A DNA stretch of 6,980 nucleotides from Ascidiaceihabitans sp. (GTDB lineage Bacteria; Pseudomonadota; Alphaproteobacteria; Rhodobacterales; Rhodobacteraceae): the NCBI GenBank assembly GCA_023301665.1, contig JALZUL010000228.1, forward strand, positions 1-6,980, given 5' to 3'. The notes beneath the pieces were generated by a model, which was given only the letters and a program-made list of their open reading frames with translations, did not search any database and was not told where the DNA came from. Of this stretch, positions 1 to 6,170 are shown one piece after another. Numbering within the stretch: the first letter of the stretch is position 1; each line of letters starts with the position of its first letter. A program made the translations under genes and the position numbers.

Positions 1-3000
1 TCTACACAGATGGCAGTACGGACCGTTATAGCGCGAATGTACATTCACCCGCTGGCAAGACGGATTTTGCAGCCTCTTTGGAATCTTTGGGAGATGAATT
101 GCCTAACTCTGAGGCGGCGTCTTTGATTGTTTCGTGGTTTGGGAATGATCTGCGTTGTGGGAGTTGTCGCGTCCAGCCGAAAGTCGAGCGCCACGATGTG
201 GATGGAGAGAACATGCCTTGGCGTGTTTCGGATACTCCGCGCAGTGCAGCGGAACGGATATCGACGCTGGAGGGCCGCCCGATTTATGGGGGTACGCCCA
301 CGGATGTCTCGGTGGTTGAGGCGATTGAAGCGATGAACGCTGCTGGTAAGGCGGTGATGTTTTATCCGTTTATTTTGATGGATCAGCCTGCGGGGAATGA
401 TCTGCCGGATCCTTACAGTGATGGGATAGGGCAGGCACATTTGCCGTGGCGCGGACGGATCACGACCTCAAAAGCGCCGGGTGTTGCGGGGAGTGTTGAT
501 GGAACGGCGCAGGCCGCGGCAGAGGTTGATGCGTTCTTTGGGACTGCGACGGCTGCGGATTTTGTTATCACTGCGGGAGGCGTTCACTACACTGGCCCTG
601 ATGAGTGGAGCCTGTCGCGTTTCATTTTGCATTACGCGGCGTTGTGTTCATTGGCGGGCGGTGTTGATGCGTTTTGCATTGGGTCCGAGATGCGTGGGTT
701 GACCCAAATCCGAGGCGCTGGAAACAGTTTCCCAGCGGTCGCGCGTTTCATTGCTTTGGCGGCAGAGGTGCGCAGCCTCGTGGGGCCAGAGACAAAGATC
801 AGCTATGCGGCGGATTGGACTGAGTATTTTGGCTATTCACCGCAGGACGGCAGTGGGGATCGGTATTTTCATCTTGATCCGCTTTGGTCTGACAGCAACA
901 TCGATTTTGTTGGTATTGATAACTACATGCCCTTGTCCGATTGGCGTGACGGGGTTGAGCATAGGGATGCGGCCTTTGGGTCTATCTATGATTTGGACTA
1001 CCTGCGTCTCAATGTAGAGGGCGGCGAAGGGTATGATTGGTTTTATCATTCCGTGGACGCCCGAGAGGCGCAAATTCGCACGGCGATTACGGATGGTGCG
1101 CATTCTGAGCCTTGGGTCTATCGCTACAAAGATATCCGCAGTTTCTGGTCGCTGGTGCATCATGAGCGTGTCGGCGGCGTGCGCTCGTTAACGCCCACTG
1201 ATTGGGTGCCGAGGTCCAAGCCGATCTGGTTCACGGAATTTGGTTGTGCGGCAATCGACAAAGGCACGAATGAGCCAAACAAGTTTTTGGATGCCAAATC
1301 CTCTGAGGGGAGTTTGCCAAGGCATTCCAATGGTGCGCGAGATGATTTGATCCAAAAGCAATATTTGCGTGCGATGGCCTCGTATTGGAATGACCCAGAT
1401 AACAATCCGGTCTCTGACGAATATGAGGGCCCGATGATTGATATGTCGCGTGCCTTTGCTTGGGCATGGGATGCGCGGCCTTTCCCCGCGTTTCCCAACA
1501 ATGTCGAGGTCTGGAGTGACGGTGAGAATTATGCGCGTGGTCATTGGCTTAATGGGCGCACTGGTGGGCGGACACTTGCGTCTGTTGTGGATGAAATATG
1601 CGCGAGGGCCGGTGTGGAGCATTACGATGTCTCTGGGCTGTTTGGTTATGTTCGCGGGTATATCAGTACCGATGTGGCAGATGCGCGATCGGCGTTGCAG
1701 CCATTGATGTTGCGGTTTGCGTTTGATGCGATTGAGCGCGACGGCGTGTTGCGGTTTCAAATGCGAGATGGTGAGGGTGCGCAAGTGGTTGACCCCGAAC
1801 GCTTTGCGCTGGGCGGTGAGCTTGAAGGGGCGCTAGAGCAAACCCGAGAGGCAGAGGCCGAGATTGCGGGACGTGTGCGTTTGGGTTTTGTGCGCGCAGA
1901 TGCGAGTTTTGAAAATGCATTTGAAGAGGCCGTGCGCCCTGATGAGGCGACACATGCTGTTTCTACGTCACAATTGCCGATCTCTTTGACCGCAGCCGAA
2001 GGGCGGCAGGTGGCTGAGCGATGGCTGTCTGAGGCAGCAACAGCGCGGGACACGGTGCGCCTGACTTTGCCGCCATCGCAAATTGGGATTGGGGCAGGTG
2101 ATGTGATTTCTATCCCTGCTGAAGGCGATGAAGGTGACGGGCTTTACCGTGTTGATCGGATCGAGCATGGGTCCTCCCAATTGATTGAGGGGGTTCGGAT
2201 TGATCCGGAGGTCTATCATCCCTCGGATATCGCGGATGAATTGGCACGAGCGGATGCTTTTGTGGCACCAAGTCCTGTGTTTCCGTTGTTTATGGATCTA
2301 CCGCTTATGACGGGAGAAGAGGAACCGCACGCGCCGCATTTGGCGGTGACAGCGACGACTTTGGCGGGGGATGTTGCGGTCTATCGTTCTTTGACAGACG
2401 AGAATTTTGTATTGAATGATGTCCTGTCGGCGCGCTCTATCGTGGGGGTGACGCAAAATGATTTGCTGCGCGCGCGCGCTGGGCTACCGGATAAAGGCGA
2501 GGCTTTGGAGGTGAAGCTCACCTTTGGAGCTTTGTCGTCAATCGCCAAAACAGCGTTGTTGAGCGGTGGTAATTTGGCGGCGATTGGTGATGGATCAAGT
2601 GACCGTTGGGAAGTGATCCAGTTTCGGGATGCAGAGTTGTTGAGTTCGGGTAATTTTGCGGTGTCATACCGGTTGCGGGGGCAATTGGGATCGGATGCTT
2701 TGATGCCGGATGTTTGGCCGGCTGGGTCGTGGTTCGTGTTGTTGAACGGCGTGCCTGAGCAGATCAATATGAGCGCGAACCTACGTCGCATCGAGCAGAA
2801 TTTTCGCATTGGTCCAGCGTCACGGCCCAATGATGATGCGGCTTATGTTGCGCAAAGTCACGTATTTGAAGGCATTGGTTTGCGCCCATATGCGCCCGTC
2901 CATCTGCGTTATTTAGAGACCTCTAGTGGGTCACAAAGTAATGATAGCGCTGGTTCTTTAGATCATGACTTTACCTGGGTGCGACGTACCCGCCTTGATG

Positions 3001-3236
3001 GGGATGACTGGTCTTTGACCGAGGTCCCATTGAATGAAGAGGCCGAAAGCTATCGGGTTCAAGTGAAACAGGGGGCTGAGGTCATTCGCGAGGCGTTGGT
3101 CGAGCAAGCAGCGTGGTCGTATTCTGAGGCGATGCGGGCGGCCGACAATTTGTCGGGGCTTTACACCGTCGAAGTCGCCCAAATTTCAGCGAGGTTTGGG
3201 GCAGGGCTTGTGGCGCAGGTTTCTGTTGCGTCCTAA
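1..3236 (+). CDS. GTA baseplate/tail-tip protein with TIM-barrel-like domain (RcGTA g15/rcc01698 type), 5'-partial
   Basis: Large structural protein of the tail tip of a gene transfer agent, the phage-like particle that moves host DNA between cells. The frame is open from the first complete codon at position 3, so the start lies outside the window; 1077 residues are visible, against roughly 1300 that I recall for the R. capsulatus protein. Numbering from position 3, residues about 60-500 form the GTA TIM-barrel-like domain, with the motifs GSEMRGLT (Glu229), DNYMPLSDW (306 onward), KPIWFTEFGC (Glu412) and WAWDARPFPAFP (487 onward). Residues about 510-740 resemble the phage-tail domain shared with lambda J-type tail-tip proteins, and the rest matches the C-terminal baseplate region of this family, ending in a beta-rich, fibronectin-like stretch. 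No internal stop or frameshift is visible. It is coupled to the next gene by a one-base overlap. Family assignment rests on recalled motif patterns. A true prophage tail protein is the alternative, but the downstream context favours a GTA. Confidence 0.93.
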   Translation, partial: YTDGSTDRYSANVHSPAGKTDFAASLESLGDELPNSEAASLIVSWFGNDLRCGSCRVQPKVERHDVDGENMPWRVSDTPRSAAERISTLEGRPIYGGTPTDVSVVEAIEAMNAAGKAVMFYPFILMDQPAGNDLPDPYSDGIGQAHLPWRGRITTSKAPGVAGSVDGTAQAAAEVDAFFGTATAADFVITAGGVHYTGPDEWSLSRFILHYAALCSLAGGVDAFCIGSEMRGLTQIRGAGNSFPAVARFIALAAEVRSLVGPETKISYAADWTEYFGYSPQDGSGDRYFHLDPLWSDSNIDFVGIDNYMPLSDWRDGVEHRDAAFGSIYDLDYLRLNVEGGEGYDWFYHSVDAREAQIRTAITDGAHSEPWVYRYKDIRSFWSLVHHERVGGVRSLTPTDWVPRSKPIWFTEFGCAAIDKGTNEPNKFLDAKSSEGSLPRHSNGARDDLIQKQYLRAMASYWNDPDNNPVSDEYEGPMIDMSRAFAWAWDARPFPAFPNNVEVWSDGENYARGHWLNGRTGGRTLASVVDEICARAGVEHYDVSGLFGYVRGYISTDVADARSALQPLMLRFAFDAIERDGVLRFQMRDGEGAQVVDPERFALGGELEGALEQTREAEAEIAGRVRLGFVRADASFENAFEEAVRPDEATHAVSTSQLPISLTAAEGRQVAERWLSEAATARDTVRLTLPPSQIGIGAGDVISIPAEGDEGDGLYRVDRIEHGSSQLIEGVRIDPEVYHPSDIADELARADAFVAPSPVFPLFMDLPLMTGEEEPHAPHLAVTATTLAGDVAVYRSLTDENFVLNDVLSARSIVGVTQNDLLRARAGLPDKGEALEVKLTFGALSSIAKTALLSGGNLAAIGDGSSDRWEVIQFRDAELLSSGNFAVSYRLRGQLGSDALMPDVWPAGSWFVLLNGVPEQINMSANLRRIEQNFRIGPASRPNDDAAYVAQSHVFEGIGLRPYAPVHLRYLETSSGSQSNDSAGSLDHDFTWVRRTRLDGDDWSLTEVPLNEEAESYRVQVKQGAEVIREALVEQAAWSYSEAMRAADNLSGLYTVEVAQISARFGAGLVAQVSVAS

Positions 3237-3556
3237 TGCGACCCATATTGGTTTCGGATGTCACATCGGTTGCACGCGCATTATTGCATGTGCAGCCGGA
3301 TCACCGACCGGTGTTGGTTGATCGTATTTTTCAGGATGCCGATTTTGGTGATCGATATACGCGGCGGTTTAAGCGGGTTCATCCAAACTTTGGCGATGGC
3401 ACATTGGCGGCCGCTGCGCGCAAACGCCGCCTCGCGGATGAGCCGACCTTTGATGATGTGCAATATTGTCTGTGCCTAAAGTTGGTCATTGCGGCAATCC
3501 TTGAGAAGAGGAGCGGCTTTGGCCAACGCTCTGCTTCGGAATTCAGAATAAAGTAA
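3236..3556 (+). CDS. Small DUF7742-like protein coupled to the GTA baseplate gene
   Basis: A 106-residue protein of unknown function. Its ATG (3236-3238) shares one base with the TAA of the upstream baseplate gene (TAATG), and no clear Shine-Dalgarno sequence precedes it, so translation by re-initiation is likely. The sequence resembles the small Rhodobacteraceae proteins now called DUF7742: an N-terminal MRPILVSDVTSVARALL helix, a central basic DRYTRRFKRVHPNFGDGTL segment (residues 39-57) and a C-terminal helix with LCLKLVIAAILEKR (79-92). There is no signal peptide or obvious membrane segment, so it is probably cytoplasmic. The last 14 residues (about 93-106) look like an unstructured tail and may be lineage-specific. 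Position and coupling suggest co-expression with the GTA structural genes, but no role in particle assembly is established to my knowledge. Codon use and spacing support a real gene; the family name is recalled, not searched. Confidence 0.82.
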   Translation: MRPILVSDVTSVARALLHVQPDHRPVLVDRIFQDADFGDRYTRRFKRVHPNFGDGTLAAAARKRRLADEPTFDDVQYCLCLKLVIAAILEKRSGFGQRSASEFRIK

Positions 3557-3567
3557 CATTCTTTTTT
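3545..3567 (+). terminator. Weak hairpin with T-run after the DUF7742-like gene
   Basis: AGAAT (3545-3549) can pair with ATTCT (3558-3562) around an 8-nt loop that contains the stop codon, and six T residues (3562-3567) follow. The stem is short and AT-only apart from one G-C pair, so it would be a poor terminator on its own. A second possible stem, GAGCG/CGCTC at 3511-3515 and 3527-3531, lies just upstream within the coding region. The position fits the end of the GTA transcript. Confidence 0.27.
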
Positions 3568-3594
3568 GCAATCTTAGCCATCACAGGTTTGCGT

Positions 3595-3624
3595 TTGTCA
3601 TTTTAAGTCTTACATGGCTATTCT
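3595..3624 (+). promoter_or_regulatory. Candidate sigma-70-type promoter for cysE
   Basis: TTGTCA (3595-3600, five of six matches to TTGACA) and TATTCT (3619-3624, four of six matches to TATAAT) are separated by 18 bp and end 25 bp before the cysE start. It lies in the only gap between the GTA-side genes and cysE, so cysE could be expressed independently of the GTA cluster. It was identified by eye from consensus only. Confidence 0.42.
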
Positions 3625-3637
3625 AGGCTAAGAAAAT

Positions 3638-3643
3638 GAGAGG
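3638..3643 (+). promoter_or_regulatory. Ribosome binding site deciding the cysE start
   Basis: GAGAGG lies 3 nt before the ATG at 3647 and 6 nt before the ATG at 3650. The longer spacing is closer to the usual range, so the second of the two adjacent ATG codons is the better start. The difference is one residue. Confidence 0.6.
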
Positions 3644-3649
3644 CTTATG

Positions 3650-4459
3650 ATGGCTGATATACGCACTGACATTCTATCGCTTGACCCTGTTTGGGAGCAA
3701 ATCCAAGAAGAGGGGCGTCAAGCGGTCTTGGATGAACCGTTGGTTGGTGGCTTTATCCATGCATGTATCTTGCATCATAAATCGCTTGAAAAAGCGCTTT
3801 CGTACCGTATTGCAGCCAAATTGGCCTCTAATGAGATGTCTATGGTTGTGGTGCGTGAAATCGTTGAAGAAGCGTATAATGCGGAGCCTTCTTTGATTGC
3901 AGCGTCGCGCGCTGATTTGACAGCGATTTACGAGCGTGATCCTGCCTGCCATCGCCTTTTGCAGCCGATCCTTTATTTTAAAGGGTACCAAGCGATACAA
4001 GCCTATCGCGTTGGGCATCATCTTTGGACACAGGGTCATAAAGACCTAGCCTATTTTTTCCAGATGCGTGTTTCCGAGATTTTTGGCGTTGATATTCACC
4101 CTGCAGCCAAGATCGGTCGCGGTATTATGATCGATCACGCGCATTCGATTGTGATTGGTGAAACCGCTGTGGTTGGCGATAATGTTTCGATGCTGCACTC
4201 CGTCACATTGGGCGGAACGGGGAAAGAAGAAGAGGACCGCCATCCGAAGATTGGTAATGGTGTGTTGATTGGTGCTGGTGCCAAAGTCTTGGGTAATATC
4301 AAGATTGGTTATTGCAGTCGTATTGCGGCAGGTTCTGTGGTGCTTCAGGATGTTCCTGAATGTAAAACCGTTGCTGGTATCCCTGCGAAGATCGTAGGGG
4401 AAGCTGGTTGTGATCAACCGTCAGTTTCGATGAACCACATGTTGGGAAAAGACCAATAG
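3650..4459 (+). CDS. cysE: Serine O-acetyltransferase
   Basis: Transfers acetyl from acetyl-CoA to L-serine, giving O-acetylserine, the acceptor for sulfide in cysteine synthesis; cytosolic, normally a hexamer. The 269-residue product is close to the E. coli length. An N-terminal helical domain (residues about 1-140, starting MADIRTDILSLDPVWEQI) is followed by a left-handed beta-helix of hexapeptide repeats (about 145-250). Catalytic and binding residues are present: Asp148 in VDIHPAAKIG, His163 in IDHAHS, and His198 in the GTGKEEEDRHPK loop, equivalent to E. coli Asp143, His158 and His193. The usual VAGIPAKIVG motif closes the beta-helix. The C-terminus ends MLGKDQ and lacks the terminal isoleucine that E. 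coli CysE inserts into CysK. The ATG at 3650 was preferred over 3647 on ribosome-binding-site spacing. It lies downstream of the GTA genes in the same orientation with a candidate promoter of its own, and converges with the small secreted-protein gene. Confidence 0.97.
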   Translation: MADIRTDILSLDPVWEQIQEEGRQAVLDEPLVGGFIHACILHHKSLEKALSYRIAAKLASNEMSMVVVREIVEEAYNAEPSLIAASRADLTAIYERDPACHRLLQPILYFKGYQAIQAYRVGHHLWTQGHKDLAYFFQMRVSEIFGVDIHPAAKIGRGIMIDHAHSIVIGETAVVGDNVSMLHSVTLGGTGKEEEDRHPKIGNGVLIGAGAKVLGNIKIGYCSRIAAGSVVLQDVPECKTVAGIPAKIVGEAGCDQPSVSMNHMLGKDQ

Positions 4460-4472
4460 GTTTGGTCTTTCC
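4445..4472. terminator. Hairpin spanning the cysE stop codon, candidate bidirectional terminator
   Basis: AAAGACCAA (4448-4456) and TTGGTCTTT (4462-4470) are perfect inverted repeats of 9 bp with a 5-nt loop. The first three loop bases are the cysE TAG. GG (4445-4446) and CC (4471-4472) could extend the stem past one bulged A. No long T-run follows on the plus strand; on the minus strand the right arm reads into TCTTTTCCC. It sits between two convergent genes, so it could end transcripts from both sides, although it could also only protect the cysE mRNA 3' end. Confidence 0.5.
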
Positions 4473-4488
4473 TAGCTGTATCTAGCTA
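4472..4488. repeat. Short CTAGCT direct repeat and small inverted repeat between convergent genes
   Basis: CTAGCT occurs at 4472-4477 and 4482-4487, and TAGCT (4473-4477) can pair with AGCTA (4484-4488) around 6 nt. It fills most of the 34-bp gap between the two stop codons. It may add to the adjacent terminator hairpin or be chance. Confidence 0.35.
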
Positions 4489-4493
4489 AGGCG

Positions 4494-4721
4494 TTAGTTG
4501 CCGTTTTTTTGTAGACGGCGTTCGAGGCGCTTTTTCTTGCGCAGAGCACGCCGTTCTTCGCGTTCACGGCGCAGTTCCTCTGCGGATTTCCCTGAGATGT
4601 GTGCATTTACAGGTTTTGTTTCGCCGGGCCATAGGTTTGGTTTGGCGGAAACCGGTTCGGGTGCTGCTAACAATGCAGATGAACCGATGATTGCTGACAA
4701 GAGAATTGTTTTGAACTGCAT
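4494..4721 (-). CDS. Small exported, strongly basic protein of unknown function
   Basis: A 75-residue protein I do not recognise. Residues 1-26 form a typical Sec signal peptide: MQFK, a hydrophobic core (TILLSAIIGSSALLAA) and a PVSA-KP cleavage site after Ala26. The mature part is only about 49 residues: a short linker with NLWPGETKPVNAHISG, then a probable single helix from Ser46 to Leu70 rich in Arg, Lys and Glu. By count the mature chain has 16 Lys/Arg against 7 Glu, a net charge near +9. There are no cysteines, so it is not a lipoprotein. The start is the only in-frame candidate: a stop codon (4752-4754) lies upstream, and GGAG (4733-4730) precedes the ATG by 8 nt. It is presumably periplasmic or secreted and might bind an anionic partner such as nucleic acid, lipopolysaccharide or peptidoglycan, but that is guesswork. 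It is convergent with cysE and downstream of pdhC on the same strand. Confidence 0.78.
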   Translation of the reverse strand: MQFKTILLSAIIGSSALLAAPEPVSAKPNLWPGETKPVNAHISGKSAEELRREREERRALRKKKRLERRLQKNGN

Positions 4722-4789
4722 TGGCGTTACTCCGAGTATCTCTACGGACGACTAAAACACAAAGCAGCAAAATTTAAAGAATATCAGGC

Positions 4790-4826
4790 ATCACAACGTT
4801 TCACGATGTTGGCGGCGTTGTGTGAT
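4790..4826. repeat. Inverted repeat upstream of the small exported-protein gene
   Basis: CACAACG (4792-4798) and CGTTGTG (4816-4822) are perfect 7-bp inverted repeats with a 17-nt loop. A shifted register pairs ATCACA (4790-4795) with TGTGAT (4821-4826). The alternative registers look like a palindromic protein-binding site or a slippery hairpin. It lies beside the candidate promoter of the small gene, so it could be an operator or part of the pdhC terminator region. Confidence 0.4.
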
Positions 4827-4836
4827 ATAGGTAGGT

Positions 4837-4864
4837 TCCTTGCGCGCTTGGAAACGCGCAAGGA
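4837..4864 (-). terminator. Candidate terminator of the pdh transcript
   Basis: TCCTTGCGCG (4837-4846) and CGCGCAAGGA (4855-4864) form a perfect 10-bp GC-rich stem with an 8-nt loop, beginning 10 bp after the pdhC stop codon. No T-run follows in the minus-strand direction, which weakens a classical intrinsic terminator call, but stable hairpins right after the last gene often serve as transcript ends in these bacteria. It suggests pdhC is the last gene of its operon. Confidence 0.6.
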
Positions 4865-4874
4865 GTAATTTGAA

Positions 4875-6158
4875 TTAGGCAAGCATGCCCATTGGGTTTT
4901 CGAGGTTATCGACAATTGCGTTGAGCAATTCGGCACCCAAAGCACCGTCAATCACGCGGTGATCGACTGACAATGTAACGGACATAACCGTCGCAGTGAT
5001 AAGATCGCCCTCAGGACCAACAATAGGTTTTTTCTTACCTGCACCAACGGCCAAGATCGCGCCGTGTGGTGGGTTGATAACCGCATCGAAGTTGTCGATG
5101 CCGAACATGCCGAGGTTAGAAATAGCGAAGCTGCCGCCTTGATATTCATGTGGCGCAAGTTTGCGATCACGTGCACGGCCAGCAAGGTCTTTCATCTCTG
5201 CTGAAAGGGCGGAGAGTGACTTCATCTCGGCATCTTTCAAGACAGGTGTGAACAACCCGCCCTCGATGGCAACGGCAACCGCGACATCGGAAGGTTTCAG
5301 TTTGAACACACGATCACCGGCCCAGACTGCGTTTGCATCTGGTTGAGCTTGTAGCGCAAGAGCACAGGCTTTGATGATGAAGTCGTTGATCGAAAGCTTA
5401 ACGCCGCGACCTTCGAGGTTCTTGTTCAACTGGCTGCGGAATTTTAGCAAAGCATCAAGCTGAATGTCACGGCGCAGGTAGAAGTGCGGCACGGTCTGCT
5501 TGGCTTCTGTCAAACGTGCAGCAATGGTTTTGCGCATGCCGTCGAGAGGCATTTCGGTGTATTCGCGATCGGCGTAGATTTTTGCCACTGCGTCTGCAGC
5601 CGGACCAGCAGGTGCTGCGGCGGCCGCTGGGGCGCTTGCTGCTGCGGCTGGTTTTGCCTGAGGCGCGGTTGCGTTTTCGACGTCAGCTTTGACGATGCGA
5701 CCACGGGGACCAGAGCCTGTCATTGTGGACAGGTCCAAGCCTTTGTTGGCGGCAATGCGTCGTGCCAATGGGGAGGCAAAAACGCGGTTCCCGTCTTTGG
5801 CAACAGGTGCTGCTGGGGCAGGTGCGACGGCCGCCGTTGGGGCCGCTGCTGGTGTATCTGCAACAGGGGCTGCAGCGGCTGGTGCCGCGGCAGATCCGAT
5901 ATCGTCGACGCTTTCGCCGTCTTCGAGCAAAACCGCGATCACAGTGTTCACTTTGACCCCTTCGGAGCCTTCAGCGATCATGATCTTACCAACGACACCT
6001 TCGTCGACGGCTTCGAATTCCATCGTGGCTTTGTCGGTTTCGATTTCCGCCATAAGATCGCCAGAAGAGACAGTGTCGCCTTCTTTAACGAGCCATTTGG
6101 CAAGCGTGCCTTCTTCCATGGTCGGAGAGAGCGCGGGCATGAGAATTTCGATTGGCAT
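4875..6158 (-). CDS. pdhC: Pyruvate dehydrogenase complex dihydrolipoamide acetyltransferase (E2)
   Basis: Core subunit of the pyruvate dehydrogenase complex: carries the acetyl group made by E1 on a lipoyl arm and passes it to coenzyme A, giving acetyl-CoA in the cytosol. The 427-residue protein has one lipoyl domain (residues 1-80, lipoyl lysine Lys43 in the ETDKATMEF motif), an Ala/Pro-rich flexible linker (about 88-120), a peripheral subunit-binding domain (about 126-160, FASPLARRIAANKG), a second Ala/Pro linker (164-192) and the catalytic acetyltransferase domain (196-427). The catalytic motif DHRVIDG is at 399-405 (His400, Asp404), and GGSFAISNLGMFG at 341-353 is typical of the family. 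The start is fixed by the lipoyl-domain MPIEILMPALSPTMEEG beginning and by GGAG directly after the pdhB stop, 8 nt before the ATG. Only 12 nt separate it from pdhB, so the two are surely co-transcribed. The lpd (E3) gene does not follow directly. Confidence 0.98.
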   Translation of the reverse strand: MPIEILMPALSPTMEEGTLAKWLVKEGDTVSSGDLMAEIETDKATMEFEAVDEGVVGKIMIAEGSEGVKVNTVIAVLLEDGESVDDIGSAAAPAAAAPVADTPAAAPTAAVAPAPAAPVAKDGNRVFASPLARRIAANKGLDLSTMTGSGPRGRIVKADVENATAPQAKPAAAASAPAAAAAPAGPAADAVAKIYADREYTEMPLDGMRKTIAARLTEAKQTVPHFYLRRDIQLDALLKFRSQLNKNLEGRGVKLSINDFIIKACALALQAQPDANAVWAGDRVFKLKPSDVAVAVAIEGGLFTPVLKDAEMKSLSALSAEMKDLAGRARDRKLAPHEYQGGSFAISNLGMFGIDNFDAVINPPHGAILAVGAGKKKPIVGPEGDLITATVMSVTLSVDHRVIDGALGAELLNAIVDNLENPMGMLA

Positions 6159-6170
6159 GTCTGCTACTCC

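Larger units (their letters stand above)
4722..4874. other. 153-bp intergenic region between pdhC and the small exported-protein gene
   Basis: Contains two inverted repeats (listed separately) and an AT-rich core (4771-4783). The only promoter-like arrangement I see for the minus-strand small gene is a TATTCT -10 (4783-4778) with a poor TCGTGA -35 17 bp upstream, followed about 57 bp later by the start codon. No convincing gene lies here. Confidence 0.5.

Noticed and set aside
1188..1784. Minus-strand open frame of 198 codons inside the GTA baseplate gene
   Set aside because: Shadow of the conserved TIM-barrel coding sequence; no ribosome binding site or recognisable motif.
2391..2420. Perfect TTGACA followed 18 bp later by AATGAT inside the baseplate gene
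   Set aside because: It encodes conserved residues in frame and no gene starts nearby, so a fortuitous promoter-like match is the simplest reading.
2468..2479. GCGCGCGCGCGC run
   Set aside because: A short simple repeat explained by Arg-Ala codons; too short to call a functional repeat or structure.
3636..3650. Four-codon leader-like frame (MRGL then stop) overlapping the cysE start
   Set aside because: No ribosome binding site precedes it, it has no cysteine codon that would suggest attenuation, and the real cysE ribosome binding site lies within it.
4564..4770. Minus-strand 68-codon frame overlapping the small exported-protein gene
   Set aside because: It runs in another frame of the better-supported gene, which has a signal peptide and a ribosome binding site at proper spacing.
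4806..4868. Plus-strand 20-codon frame, ATG to TAA, in the intergenic region
   Set aside because: It has no ribosome binding site and is largely made of the terminator hairpin, so chance is more likely.
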